Notes under the pieces: model-generated
Told to the model about the DNA's origin: nothing
What the model saw: the letters and a program-made list of their open reading frames with translations, nothing else
The model's database searches: none
Part shown: positions 35,887 to 45,755 of the stretch, in pieces
Layout: each line of letters opens with the position of its first letter
Numbering within the stretch: the first letter of the stretch is position 1
Program-made: the position numbers and the translations under genes
Assembly (NCBI RefSeq): GCF_003628125.1
Contig: NZ_RBZU01000001.1
Span: forward strand, 651,697 to 715,696
Length of the DNA stretch: 64,000 nt
Direction of reading: 5' to 3'
Source of the DNA: Pararobbsia silviterrae
Lineage (GTDB): Bacteria; Pseudomonadota; Gammaproteobacteria; Burkholderiales; Burkholderiaceae

Positions 35887-36956
35887 GCTGCTAGTCGGTC
35901 GAGATGATCGGGGCCGCCGTCCGAGTCGTCGTTGCCGTCGCCGTCGTCGACATAGACGAGCCGGTCGGAAAACTCGGCTTGCTCGTCGAAGAACGCGTTG
36001 ACGGCGGCAAGCTGCTCGCGGGTGGAATCCAGCGTATTCATCCGGTGACGGAAACCCTGTGCGCCGGAAAGGCCGCGAGTGTACCAGCCGATATGCTTGC
36101 GCGCCGTTCTGACGCCCGTAAATTCACCGTAAAACGCGTAGTGATCCTCGAGGTGATGATTCATGACCTCTCGGATTTCGTCGATGCGAGGCGGCGGCAG
36201 GAGCTCGCCGTGCGCCAGAAAATGCTCGATCTCGCGAAACAGCCACGGACGCCCCTGCGCCGCGCGGCCGATCATCAGCGCATCGGCGCCCGTTTGTTCG
36301 AGTACGTATTTCGCTTTCTGCGGCGACGTGATGTCGCCGTTCGCGACGACCGGGATCGACACCGCGCGCTTGACCGCCGCGATCGTCGCGTACTCGGCCG
36401 CCCCGTGATAGAGGTCCGCGCGCGTGCGGCCGTGCACGGTGAGCATCGAAATGCCGGCTTCCTGCGCGATGCGCGCGATCGTCAGCGCGTTGCGGTTCTC
36501 GGGGTTCCAGCCGGTACGGATCTTGAGCGTCACGGGCACGGCATCCGGGCCCGTGCCGACGGCGCCGACGACGGCCTCGACGATCTGCCGGACCAGACCT
36601 TCGTTCTGCAGCAGCGCCGATCCCGCGGCGACATTGCAGACCTTCTTGGCCGGACAGCCCATGTTGATATCGATGATCTGCGCGCCGTTGTCGACGTTGT
36701 AGCGCGCGGCTTCGGCCATCATCGCGGGGTCCGCCCCCGCGATCTGCACGGCGATCGGCTCGACCTCGCCCGCGTGATTCGCGCGCCGCATCGTCTTCTC
36801 GCTCTTCCAGAGCTGCGCGTTCGACGCCACCATCTCCGACACCGCATAGCCGGCGCCGAGCGACTTGCAAAGCTGGCGGAAAGGACGGTCGGTCACGCCG
36901 GCCATCGGGGCGACGAACAGGTTGTTGCGCAGGGTGTGACGGCCGATCGAACGCAT
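35883..36956 (-). CDS. dusB: tRNA-dihydrouridine synthase B
   Basis: FMN-dependent enzyme of 357 residues that reduces uridine to dihydrouridine in tRNA. The TIM-barrel start is VAPMAGVTDRPFRQLCKSLG. The catalytic cysteine lies in NMGCPAKKVCNVAAGSALLQ, and the phosphate-binding segment is GADALMIGRAAQGRPWLF. The C-terminus ends in an acidic low-complexity tail (Asp/Gly/Asn-rich) that overlaps fis coding. Confidence 0.96.
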   Translation of the reverse strand: MRSIGRHTLRNNLFVAPMAGVTDRPFRQLCKSLGAGYAVSEMVASNAQLWKSEKTMRRANHAGEVEPIAVQIAGADPAMMAEAARYNVDNGAQIIDINMGCPAKKVCNVAAGSALLQNEGLVRQIVEAVVGAVGTGPDAVPVTLKIRTGWNPENRNALTIARIAQEAGISMLTVHGRTRADLYHGAAEYATIAAVKRAVSIPVVANGDITSPQKAKYVLEQTGADALMIGRAAQGRPWLFREIEHFLAHGELLPPPRIDEIREVMNHHLEDHYAFYGEFTGVRTARKHIGWYTRGLSGAQGFRHRMNTLDSTREQLAAVNAFFDEQAEFSDRLVYVDDGDGNDDSDGGPDHLDRLAA

Positions 36957-37146
36957 GGCGGAAGCGCGCGAGATCCTCGTCGAGGGCTCGGGCGGCGTGG
37001 AAAAATGCGTATTTTACAGGCAAACAAAACCGCCTTCGAACAGAAGGATGTTAAATCTGTGACGGTCTGAAATAACGGTGCGCCGCAGCGTGCCGGAACG
37101 CGGCGCGCGTGCGGTGAGCGTGCGGCGCGAGAGCGTGCGCCGCGTG

Positions 37147-38376
37147 CTAGCGGCGCTGCCCGAACATCATGTGGCGCGCGAGCGCCGTCTTCGCCGCGGG
37201 GACCAGATCGAGCGCCGCGAGCGCGCATCCGCGCAATGCGCTGAACGGACCGAGATCGACCGTGAAGATGCGCGCCATCGTGTCGGTGAGGCCGATCGTC
37301 AGGCGTCGATCGATGCCGCGCCGCGCGCTGAAGTCGCGCAATGCTTCGGGAGTCGGGCCGTGTTGCGCGAGGCTGTCGACGAGGACGTGCGCATCGCGCA
37401 GGCCGAGGTTCAGGCCTTGGCCCGCGACCGGGTGCAAGGTCTGCGCCGCGTTGCCGATCGCGACGATGCGGCCGTCGACGGGGTCCGCGAGCGCGGTCAA
37501 TCCGAGCGGGAACGCCGCGCGCCGCGCGATCGACGTGAACGTGCCCATGCGCGTGCCGAATGCGTCGCCGAGTTCGGCGAGGAACGCGGCATCGTCGAGC
37601 GCGAGGCGGCGCTGCGCTTCGGCGGGCTCGCTGCACCAGACGAGCGCGTACGCGCAGCGCGCGGGATCGGCGCTCGTATCGAGCGGCAGCAGCGCGAGCG
37701 GGCCGCCCTCGGTAAAACGTTCCCATGCCGTATGACGCCGCGGCGCGGACACTGTCACGACGCCGACCAGGGCCGTCTGGCCGTAGTCGCGTTGCCGCTG
37801 GGCGCGGTCGTCCATGCGTTGGGGCGTGCGCGGCGCGTCGGATGCCTCGGATGCGTCGGACGCGCTCGCGCGATAGAGCCCGCCTTCGGCATTGACCAGC
37901 ACGCGCGCATGCAAGGTCGTGCGCGCGCCGTTTGTGTCGAGCGTCAACGCGACGCCGTCGCGCGTCTGTTCCGATGCCGTCGCGTTCGCGCGCGTGACCT
38001 CGACGCCGAGGCGTCCGACGCCCTGCGCGAGCGCGCCGACGAGCGCGCCGTAACGCGCGACATAGCCGAGCGCGGGCACATCGTGCTCGTCGTGCTCGAT
38101 CAGCGCGCGTCCGAACGTGCCGCGTTGCGAGACGTGAATCCGCTCGATCGGCGTCGCCTCGCGCGGCCAGCCGATCGGTTCGAGCAACACGCGGCTGCCG
38201 TGCGAGAGCGCGAGCGCGCGCGGATCGTCGAGCGCGGCGTCGGGGCCGCGCGCATCGAGCAGCGCGACCGACAACGGCGCGGTCGCGCCGCGGCGCGCGA
38301 GCCAGCCCGCGAGCGCGAGACCGACGGGCCCCGCGCCGACAATGGCGATATCGCAGTCAAGCGTTGCGGATGTCAT
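37147..38376 (-). CDS. FAD-dependent UbiH/UbiF/VisC-family hydroxylase
   Basis: Flavoprotein monooxygenase of 409 residues, probably one of the ubiquinone ring hydroxylases. FAD/NADPH motifs are IVGAGPVGLALAGWL at the N-terminus, the DDPRALALSHGS family signature and AAQTLHPVAGQGLNLGLRD. Which ring position it hydroxylates cannot be told. It overlaps pepP by 4 bases, the UbiH-PepP neighbourhood common in proteobacteria. That favours UbiH. Confidence 0.9.
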   Translation of the reverse strand: MTSATLDCDIAIVGAGPVGLALAGWLARRGATAPLSVALLDARGPDAALDDPRALALSHGSRVLLEPIGWPREATPIERIHVSQRGTFGRALIEHDEHDVPALGYVARYGALVGALAQGVGRLGVEVTRANATASEQTRDGVALTLDTNGARTTLHARVLVNAEGGLYRASASDASEASDAPRTPQRMDDRAQRQRDYGQTALVGVVTVSAPRRHTAWERFTEGGPLALLPLDTSADPARCAYALVWCSEPAEAQRRLALDDAAFLAELGDAFGTRMGTFTSIARRAAFPLGLTALADPVDGRIVAIGNAAQTLHPVAGQGLNLGLRDAHVLVDSLAQHGPTPEALRDFSARRGIDRRLTIGLTDTMARIFTVDLGPFSALRGCALAALDLVPAAKTALARHMMFGQRR

Positions 38377-39785
38377 CGTTTCATCAAGTGTTCGATTGCG
38401 TCGATCTCGACCGGGACGTCGCGCGTGAGCAATTCGCAGCCGTCGGGCGTCACGACCGCGTCGTCCTCGATCCGGATGCCGATGCCGTGGAACGCCGCGG
38501 GCACGTCGTCAGCCGCGCGCACGTAGAGGCCCGGCTCGATCGTCAACGCCATGCGCGGCACGAGCGTGCGGCGTGGGCGCGCCACGTCGCCGCCCTGCGC
38601 GAGGACCGCGCCGGCGTGCTGCGGCCCGGTCGCCGGCGGTTCGAAATAGTCGCCGACATCGTGCACGTCCATGCCGATCCAATGGCTCGTGCTGTGCATG
38701 TAGAAGCGCCGGTAGGCCTTCTTTTCGATGACGTCGTCGAGTTGGCCGACGTCGTCGCGATCGAGCAGCTTCGTATCGAGCATGCCCTGCGCGAGCACGC
38801 GCACGGCCGCGTCGTGCGGCGCGTCGTAGCTCGCGCCCGCGCGCGTGGCGTCGATCGCCGCTTGCTGCGCGGCGAGCACGATCGCATAGAGTTCGCGCTG
38901 CGGTCCCGTGAAACGCCCGTTCGCCGGAAACGTCCGCGTAATGTCGGACGCATAGCCGTCGAGTTCGCAGGCCGCATCGATGAGGATCAGATCGCCGTCG
39001 CGCGCGATCGTGTCGCCGGCCGGATAGTGGAGGACGCACGCATTGGCGCCGCTCGCGACGATCGACCCGTAGGCCGGACTCTGCGCACCCTGACGGCGGA
39101 ATTCGTAGAGCAGCTCGGCTTCGAGTTCGTATTCGCGGATGCCCGCCCGGCTCGCCTGCATCGCGCGCCGATGGGCCGCCGCCGAGATGCGGGCCGCCCT
39201 GCGCATGATCGCGAGTTCGTGGTCGTCCTTGTGCACGCGCATCTCGTCGACGAACACGCGCAGATCCCACGCATTGGCGGGCGCGACCACACCGACGCGC
39301 GCCTTCGCGCGCACCGCGTCGAGCCATCGCCGCACGCGCGCATCGAGTTCCGCCGAACTGCCGAGCGCGTAATGCACCGAGCCCGCGTGCGCGAGGATGT
39401 CGGGCATGCGCGCGTCGAGCTCGTCGATCGAATAGGCGGCCGAGAAGCCGAACGCGTCGCGCGCGGCGTCGGGGCCGAAGCGGAACCCTTCCCAGATCTC
39501 GCGCTCGACGTTCTTGTCGCGGCAGAACAGCGTCGATTCGCGCGTCGTGCCGTCAAGCACGAGCCAGGCCTCGGGCTCCGCGAATCCGCTCAGATAGTAG
39601 AAGCTGCTGTCGTGCCGGTACGGATACTCGGCGTCCTGATTGCGCAGCGCCGACGGCGCGGTCGCGATGACGGCCACGCCGGCCGTGTGCGACAGATGAT
39701 CGAGGACGCGCGCGCGGCGCGCCGCATGGACATCGGCCGCGCTCTGCGCGAGACCGGCGGCGGAGGGTTCGTTCGCGAGATTCAT
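38373..39785 (-). CDS. pepP: Xaa-Pro aminopeptidase
   Basis: M24-family metallopeptidase of 470 residues removing an N-terminal residue next to proline. An N-terminal AMP_N domain (FYYLSGFAEPEAWLVL) precedes the pita-bread fold. Metal ligands are in LIDAACELDGYASDITRTF (two Asp), STSHWIGMDVHD (His), LTIEPGLYV (Glu) and GIGIRIEDD (Glu). The ATG at 39785 gives the family start; an in-frame ATG at 39842 was rejected. Confidence 0.95.
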   Translation of the reverse strand: MNLANEPSAAGLAQSAADVHAARRARVLDHLSHTAGVAVIATAPSALRNQDAEYPYRHDSSFYYLSGFAEPEAWLVLDGTTRESTLFCRDKNVEREIWEGFRFGPDAARDAFGFSAAYSIDELDARMPDILAHAGSVHYALGSSAELDARVRRWLDAVRAKARVGVVAPANAWDLRVFVDEMRVHKDDHELAIMRRAARISAAAHRRAMQASRAGIREYELEAELLYEFRRQGAQSPAYGSIVASGANACVLHYPAGDTIARDGDLILIDAACELDGYASDITRTFPANGRFTGPQRELYAIVLAAQQAAIDATRAGASYDAPHDAAVRVLAQGMLDTKLLDRDDVGQLDDVIEKKAYRRFYMHSTSHWIGMDVHDVGDYFEPPATGPQHAGAVLAQGGDVARPRRTLVPRMALTIEPGLYVRAADDVPAAFHGIGIRIEDDAVVTPDGCELLTRDVPVEIDAIEHLMKR

Positions 39786-39810
39786 GGCGAGATTGTAGCG
39801 CCGGGGGCTG

Positions 39811-40530
39811 TTATGGACGCGGCGTCGCGCGCAGATGCGCATCGACCCTCGCGAGTTCGTCCGGCGTGCCGACGTTGAACCAGACGCCGTCGAAGCGCTG
39901 CGCGCTCGCGCGCCCCGCGGCGACGGTCTCGGCGAAATAGGGCGCGAGCTTGCGCGCGGTGCCGGGCGCGATCGCGCGGAACATCCGCGTGTCGTAGACG
40001 CCGATGCTGCCGAACGTGAGCCGCGGCCGCGCGTCGTCGAGGCTCAGCACGCCGTCGTCGCCGAGCACGAAATCGCCGCGCGGATGGAACGGCGGATTCG
40101 GCACCATGACGAGGTGCATGCCGGGCTCGCTCGCGCGCGCGAGCCGCTCGGCGTGCGCGCGCAGCGTCGCGTAGTCGAACTCGGTATAGAGATCGCCCGC
40201 GATCGCGACGAACGTCGTCGGCGCGCCGTCGATTTCGAGCAACGGCCGCGCATGCGCGATGCCGCCCGCCGTTTCGAGCGCCTGTCCCTCGGCCGAATAG
40301 CGCAGCGCGACGCCCCAGCGCGAGCCGTCGCCGAGCGCCGCCTCGAAGCGCTCGCCGAGCCAAGCGTGATTGATCACGATCGTCGTGAACCCCGCGCGGG
40401 CGAGGCTTTCGATCTGCCAGACGATCAATGGTTTGCCGCCCGCTTCAAGCAGCGGCTTCGGGCATGCGTCCGTCAGCGGACGCATGCGCTCGCCGCGGCC
40501 CGCGGCGAAAATCATCGCAATCGAAGTCAT
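39811..40530 (-). CDS. murU: N-acetylmuramate-1-phosphate uridylyltransferase
   Basis: Nucleotidyltransferase of 239 residues converting MurNAc-1-phosphate and UTP to UDP-MurNAc in the recycling bypass that avoids MurA. The signature is FAAGRGERMRPLTDACPKPL, with the metal-binding aspartate in AIAGDLYTEFD. It lies 9 bases downstream of the amgK kinase gene, whose product is its substrate. That fixes the assignment. Confidence 0.93.
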   Translation of the reverse strand: MTSIAMIFAAGRGERMRPLTDACPKPLLEAGGKPLIVWQIESLARAGFTTIVINHAWLGERFEAALGDGSRWGVALRYSAEGQALETAGGIAHARPLLEIDGAPTTFVAIAGDLYTEFDYATLRAHAERLARASEPGMHLVMVPNPPFHPRGDFVLGDDGVLSLDDARPRLTFGSIGVYDTRMFRAIAPGTARKLAPYFAETVAAGRASAQRFDGVWFNVGTPDELARVDAHLRATPRP

Positions 40531-40539
40531 CGGCGGCGC

Positions 40540-41610
40540 TCAGAACGTATAGCCGACCTGCGCCGACGTGCCCTCGATCTCGTCGAGCAGTCGCGCGAGC
40601 GGCGCGAGCGGCCGGTACCGGACCGCGACCTTGCGCGCATAGGCGATGAACCGCGGGATGTCCGCGAGATAGCGCGGCTTGTGGTCGCGATAGGTCAGGC
40701 GCGCGAACAGGCCGAGGATCTTCAGGTGGCGCTGGAGCCCCATCCATTCGAGTTCGCGATAGAACTCGCCGAAATCCTCGCGCACCGGCAGGCCGGCTTT
40801 CTTGGCCTGCTCCCAGTACCAGACGAAGCAATCGAGTTCGAATTCCTCGTCCCAGCTGATGAACGCATCGCGCAGCAGCGACGCGACATCGTAGGTAATC
40901 GGCCCTTCGACGGCGTCCTGGAAATCGATCACACCCGGATTCGGCTCGCCGACCATGAGGTTGCGCGGCATGAAATCGCGCAGCATGTAGATCTGCGGTT
41001 GCGCGAGCGCGCTGTCGGCGAGCAGCCGGAAGATCGGCGCGAGCGTCGCGCGGTCCTGCGCGAGGCGCGCGGCGTCGTGTCCGAGGTGGCGTTCGAGGTA
41101 CCACTCGGGAAACAGATTCATCTCGCGCTGCAGGAACGCGTCGTCGAACGCGGGCAGCACGCCCGGTTTCGACGCGCGCTGCCATTGCACGAGCGCGCGC
41201 AGCGCGTCGCGCATGAGCGGCAGCGCCTGCGCGGGTCGCGCCGGATCGAGCACGTCGATATACGCGGTTCCGCCGAGATCGGATTCGAGCATGAAGCCGT
41301 GCTCGAAGTCGTAAGCGAGCACGTTCGGCACGTGCACGCCGGCTTCGGCCAGCAGGCCCGCGATCTGTACGAACTCGCGGCACTTTTCAGGGGGCGGGGC
41401 ATCGACGGCGATGACGGTCGATGCCGGCGCGCCGGCGCTGCCCGCACGAGCGGGTGCGGCGTGCGGCGCATCGACCGAGAGCCGGAAATAGCGTCGCGCG
41501 CTCGCATCGGCCGAGACCGGCGTCAACGTGGAAATCTGCAGGCCGCGCGGCGTGGCGAGACCGGCCAGCCAGGCGCGGAGCTGGTCGAGTCGGGGATCGG
41601 AAGCAACCAT
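40540..41610 (-). CDS. amgK: N-acetylmuramate/N-acetylglucosamine kinase AmgK
   Basis: Aminoglycoside-phosphotransferase-fold sugar kinase of 356 residues making MurNAc-1-phosphate. The catalytic loop reads MLRDFMPRNLMV and the metal-binding motif VIDFQDAVEGPITYD. The ATG at 41610 is preferred over one at 41715, which would lie inside the lptD promoter area. It is the first gene of the minus-strand run and forms the AmgK-MurU pair linked to fosfomycin tolerance in pseudomonads (family knowledge). It is divergent from lptD. Confidence 0.93.
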   Translation of the reverse strand: MVASDPRLDQLRAWLAGLATPRGLQISTLTPVSADASARRYFRLSVDAPHAAPARAGSAGAPASTVIAVDAPPPEKCREFVQIAGLLAEAGVHVPNVLAYDFEHGFMLESDLGGTAYIDVLDPARPAQALPLMRDALRALVQWQRASKPGVLPAFDDAFLQREMNLFPEWYLERHLGHDAARLAQDRATLAPIFRLLADSALAQPQIYMLRDFMPRNLMVGEPNPGVIDFQDAVEGPITYDVASLLRDAFISWDEEFELDCFVWYWEQAKKAGLPVREDFGEFYRELEWMGLQRHLKILGLFARLTYRDHKPRYLADIPRFIAYARKVAVRYRPLAPLARLLDEIEGTSAQVGYTF

Positions 41611-41843
41611 CGAATTCAGGGCGTGCGCTCGGCGCGGGAAAGAATGCGGGCAAAGGAGCGGCGCGTAATTTAGGATGCGGTCGCCCGTAAAACGTCTTGC
41701 CATATAATACCCCACGACTTTTTATGCGCGACCCGCGCAAGCTTGCTTCGCTTCCGCCCGAGGGCCGCCACGGAAGGCTTTCCGGCCGGTGCCGCCATGC
41801 GGGGCAACCGAGCACAGCGCGGGACCGCTTGACCATTGCGTTC

Positions 41844-44207
41844 ATGCCGCCGAGACAGACCCGTCGAACGAATTTCCGCCGCCGCTCCCCGTTGCGCGCC
41901 ACGCCGCTGTTCGCGGCGATCGTCGCATCCGCGGGCTGGGCGCCGCATTTCGCTCATGCACAACTCGTCGGCCGGGCGGCCCAGGCGACCTCGCTCGACG
42001 ATCAGTGGGGACTCAAGCTCGCGCCGCAGCTCGAGGAATCCACGCCGCCGCCCGATCAGAAGTCCGCGCGTTTCGCGATTGCCGATCATGCGGCGGGTAC
42101 CGTCGATCAAGACATCGCGCTCACGGGCAACGCCGAGGTCCGCAGCACGCTGACCGTCATCAAGGGCGACCGGCTTCACTACGACGAGGACACCGATCGC
42201 GCCGACGCGTACGGCACGGTGCATCTCGTCAACAACGGCAACACGTTCATCGGACCCGAGGCGCATCTGAAGGTCGAGGCGAACGAAGGGTTCATGCTGA
42301 CGCCGACGTATCGCTTCAATTCGACGGGCGGCAACGGTCACGCGAGCCAGGTCAATCTGCTCGACCCCGACCGCACGGTCATCGATCACGGCACGTACAC
42401 GGCGTGTCAGTGCGTCGACGACCCGTCGTGGTACGTGTCGGCCACGCAGGTCGACCTCGACTCGGGCACGAATCAGGGGATCGCGCACAACGGCGTGCTG
42501 TTTTTCGAGCACATGCCGATCTTCGCGACGCCGTACATGACGTTCCCGCTCAACGGAGATCGTCAGTCGGGCCTGCTGCCGCCGACGGTGTCGATCAGTT
42601 CGACGACGGGCTTCGACTATTCGCAGCCTTACTATTTCAACATCGCGCCGGACCGCGATCTGACGCTGACGCCGCGGCTCATGACCCAGCGCGGCGCGCA
42701 ACTGACCGCCGACTATCGCTATCTCGGCCCGACGTATTCGGGCGAGCTCACGGTCGCCGATCTGCCGCACGACCTCGAGACGAAGACCGACCGGTACGCG
42801 ATCGAGTTCAAGCACACCCAGCAACTCGCCGACGGCCTGAACTTCTACGCGATCTACAACAAGGTCTCGGACGATCAGTACCCCGAGGACCTCGCTGCGC
42901 CCGACGTCTACGCGAACGGCACGCAGGTGCTGTATCAGCAGGAAGCCGGGCTCACGTACAACAAGGGCGACTGGTCGATTCTCGCGCGCGTGCAGCACTG
43001 GCAGACGCTGCCGCCCTCGACGGCGCCGTACGGCCGCGAGCCGCAGTTGAACATCAAGTACGACAAGTACGACGTCGACGGCTTCGACTATGGGTTCGAA
43101 GCGGATGCGTCGCGCTTCCGCGTGACGACCGACGACATGACGCAGGGCGACCGGTTCTACTTCGACCCCTACCTCAAGTATTCGCTGATGGGGCCGGGGT
43201 ACTTCGTGATCCCGAAGATCGAGGCGCATGCGGTCGCGTACAACCTCGACTATCTCGCGTCGACATCGCCGGCCGGGCAGACGAAGGACCCGAGTTCGTT
43301 CACGCCGACGTTCAGCCTCGATTCGGGGCTCGTCTTCGAGCGCAGCATCCGGCTGTTCGGCATGGATTTCATCCAGACGCTCGAGCCGCGCGCGTTCTAC
43401 GTCTATACGCCGTATCGGAATCAGAACTTCCAGCCGCTGTTCGATACGGCGCAGTCCGACTTCGGCCTCGCGGAAATCTTCACCGAGAACACGTTCGTCG
43501 GCGACGACCGTGTCGCCGACGCGAACAAGCTCACGGTCGGCATCACGACGCGTTTCATCGACGCGGGTTCGGGCGACGAACGCGCGCGCTTCACGATCGC
43601 GCAGCAGTATTACTTCACGCAGCAGCGCGTCACGCTGCTGCCCGACGAGACGCCCGACACGGCGAACCACTCGGACTTGCTGCTCGGCACGCAGTTCAAG
43701 CTCGGGCCGACGTTCGCGACGGGTCTGGCGTTCCAATATAATCCGAGCACCGAGCAGCTGCTTCGCTCGGACCTCGGTTTTGCGTGGAGCCCCGGCGAGC
43801 GCGAGGTCATCAATATGTCGTACCGCTATACGCGGACGACGGCCTCGACGACCGACACGCCGATCAACCAGTTCGTGACGTCCGCGCAGTGGCCGTTGAC
43901 GCACCGGCTCTACGGCGTCGGTCGCATCAATTTCGATCTGAACGAGCACCGCGTCGTCGACGGGCTCATCGGGCTCCAATATGACGCCGATTGCTGGACG
44001 CTCGGTCTTGCGTTCCAGCGCTATGCAAACGGGGTCGAAACGAGCGGCGTGCCGGGCACCGGCACGCGGGTGCTCGCGCAACTGGAACTCAAGGGCTTTT
44101 CGAAGATCGATAACGGTTTGGTTGCCCAGTTCCGCGCGAGCGTGCCGGGTTACCAGGAAACGCCGGCGTTGCCGCCGGCCCAGTCGCGTTTCACGAATTA
44201 TGAGTAA
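41844..44207 (+). CDS. lptD: LPS-assembly protein LptD
   Basis: Outer-membrane beta-barrel of 787 residues that inserts lipopolysaccharide into the outer leaflet with LptE. An N-terminal signal peptide (arginine-rich start, hydrophobic LFAAIVASAGW, cleavage after HFAHA) is followed by the OstA domain (about 90-230) and the barrel. Cysteines in TACQCVDD and DADCWTLGL can form the disulfides that LptD needs. The ATG at 41844 gives the MPPRQ start; a TTG at 41829 and an ATG at 41697 are also in frame. It heads lptD-surA-pdxA-ksgA. Confidence 0.95.
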   Translation: MPPRQTRRTNFRRRSPLRATPLFAAIVASAGWAPHFAHAQLVGRAAQATSLDDQWGLKLAPQLEESTPPPDQKSARFAIADHAAGTVDQDIALTGNAEVRSTLTVIKGDRLHYDEDTDRADAYGTVHLVNNGNTFIGPEAHLKVEANEGFMLTPTYRFNSTGGNGHASQVNLLDPDRTVIDHGTYTACQCVDDPSWYVSATQVDLDSGTNQGIAHNGVLFFEHMPIFATPYMTFPLNGDRQSGLLPPTVSISSTTGFDYSQPYYFNIAPDRDLTLTPRLMTQRGAQLTADYRYLGPTYSGELTVADLPHDLETKTDRYAIEFKHTQQLADGLNFYAIYNKVSDDQYPEDLAAPDVYANGTQVLYQQEAGLTYNKGDWSILARVQHWQTLPPSTAPYGREPQLNIKYDKYDVDGFDYGFEADASRFRVTTDDMTQGDRFYFDPYLKYSLMGPGYFVIPKIEAHAVAYNLDYLASTSPAGQTKDPSSFTPTFSLDSGLVFERSIRLFGMDFIQTLEPRAFYVYTPYRNQNFQPLFDTAQSDFGLAEIFTENTFVGDDRVADANKLTVGITTRFIDAGSGDERARFTIAQQYYFTQQRVTLLPDETPDTANHSDLLLGTQFKLGPTFATGLAFQYNPSTEQLLRSDLGFAWSPGEREVINMSYRYTRTTASTTDTPINQFVTSAQWPLTHRLYGVGRINFDLNEHRVVDGLIGLQYDADCWTLGLAFQRYANGVETSGVPGTGTRVLAQLELKGFSKIDNGLVAQFRASVPGYQETPALPPAQSRFTNYE

Positions 44208-44316
44208 GGCCATCGATGCCGGCCCACGTCGCCGGCCGGGCAATCGGAAGTGCAACCCTGTACGCGCGGCCGTGGCACGCGGCGCGCTTCGCAGCAGAAT
44301 TTAAACGGAGTGTCTG

Positions 44317-45714
44317 TTGGGAATCATGAAAATCGTCAAACCCACGGGTTCGCGCTTGTCGGTCGCGCTGGCCGTTCCCCTGCTGGCGCTCGCCGCCGCC
44401 TGGATGACTTCCGAGCCCGCGCGCGCGCAAGCCCTGTCGGGCGGTGCCAACGGCGTCCAATCGATCGATCGCGTCGCGGCCGTCGTCAACAACGGCGTGA
44501 TCACGCAGCGTGAACTCGACGATCGCACGAACCTGATCATGAACCGGCTCAAGAAGCAGAATTCGCCGATGCCGCCCGAAACGGAACTCAAGCGCCAGGT
44601 GCTCGACCAGATGGTGCTCGAACGCATCCAGCTCGAGAAAGCCGAGGACGACGGCATCGTCGTCGACGACGACATGGTCCAGCGCACGCTCGCGCGGCTC
44701 GCGGCGCAGAACCAGATGACGCTCGATCAGTACCGCGACCGGCTGACCGCGGAAGGGGTGCCCTGGTCGACGTTTCAGCGCGATGCGAAGAACGAGCTGA
44801 TCCTTTCGCGTCTGCGTCAGCGCGAAGTCGACAGCAAGATTCAGGTCTCGGATACCGAAGTCGCCGCCTATCTCGCGAGCCAGCGCGGTCCCGGCGCGCC
44901 GCAGAACGATATCGATGCGCAGGTCATCGAATTCAATGCGCCGCAGACCTTGTCGGCCACCGAACTCGCGGCCGTTCAGGCCAAGGCCCAGATCGTCCTC
45001 CAGCAGGCCGTCGATCCGAAGGCCGACTTCGGCAAGCTCGCCGCGCAGTATTCGCAAGCGAGCGACGCCGCCAAGACGAACGGCGACCTCGGCTTCAAGT
45101 CGCCGACGCTGCTGCCGCCCGCGGTCGCCGCAGCGACGTCGGACCTGCGCCCCGGCCAGGTCGATGCGTCGATCATCAAGGGCGAGGACAAGCTTTACAT
45201 CGTGAAGCTCGTCGATCGCCGTCCCGCGCAGAACTCGGGCGCCGACGCGCCGAAGATGCAGCAGACGCACGTCGAGCACATCCTGATCCGGGTCGGCGGC
45301 AGCACGTCCGAGCCCGCGGCGCGTCAGCAGCTCGTCGACATCAAGGCGAAACTGCAGGCGGGCAATGGCGATTTCGGCACGTATGCGCGTACGTATTCGC
45401 AGGACGGTTCGGCGCAGCAGGGCGGCGATCTCGGCTGGGTCAGCCCCGGCGAGACCGTGCCCGAGTTCGAGCGCGCGATGAATGCGTTGAAGGTCGGCGA
45501 AATCAGCGACCCGATCCGCACGGAATACGGCTATCACCTGATCCAGGTGCTCGGACGCCGCGACGCGGACGTCAACGTCCAGCAGCAGCAAGATCTCGCG
45601 CGCCAGGCACTCGGCCAGCGCAAGAGCGAACAGGCGTACTCGGACTGGCTGCGCGAACTGCGCGACAGCTCGTACGTCCGCTACGAGACGGACCCGCTCC
45701 AGGCATCGAAGTAA
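44317..45714 (+). CDS. surA: periplasmic chaperone/prolyl isomerase SurA
   Basis: Periplasmic chaperone of 465 residues for outer-membrane proteins, including LptD encoded just upstream. Signal peptide about residues 1-38 (cleavage after ARA or AQA). A SurA N-terminal chaperone domain and two PpiC rotamase domains follow (about 195-295 and 320-425, each with DLG-F/W sequences). The TTG at 44317 is well spaced from ACGGAG (six bases), and an ATG three codons later (44326) is the alternative. pdxA follows. Confidence 0.94.
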   Translation: MGIMKIVKPTGSRLSVALAVPLLALAAAWMTSEPARAQALSGGANGVQSIDRVAAVVNNGVITQRELDDRTNLIMNRLKKQNSPMPPETELKRQVLDQMVLERIQLEKAEDDGIVVDDDMVQRTLARLAAQNQMTLDQYRDRLTAEGVPWSTFQRDAKNELILSRLRQREVDSKIQVSDTEVAAYLASQRGPGAPQNDIDAQVIEFNAPQTLSATELAAVQAKAQIVLQQAVDPKADFGKLAAQYSQASDAAKTNGDLGFKSPTLLPPAVAAATSDLRPGQVDASIIKGEDKLYIVKLVDRRPAQNSGADAPKMQQTHVEHILIRVGGSTSEPAARQQLVDIKAKLQAGNGDFGTYARTYSQDGSAQQGGDLGWVSPGETVPEFERAMNALKVGEISDPIRTEYGYHLIQVLGRRDADVNVQQQQDLARQALGQRKSEQAYSDWLRELRDSSYVRYETDPLQASK

Positions 45715-45755
45715 GCCTGGCGTGCTGTTTGACCCTTTGTCGCGAGCATGACGCC

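Noticed and set aside
41703..41708. TATAAT as the lptD promoter
   Set aside because: A perfect -10 hexamer but no -35 at 16-18 bases, and no sigma-E-type GAACTT/TCTGA pair; too weak to call.
41670..44255. 861-codon frame antisense to lptD
   Set aside because: A G+C-driven shadow of lptD with no recognisable domain.
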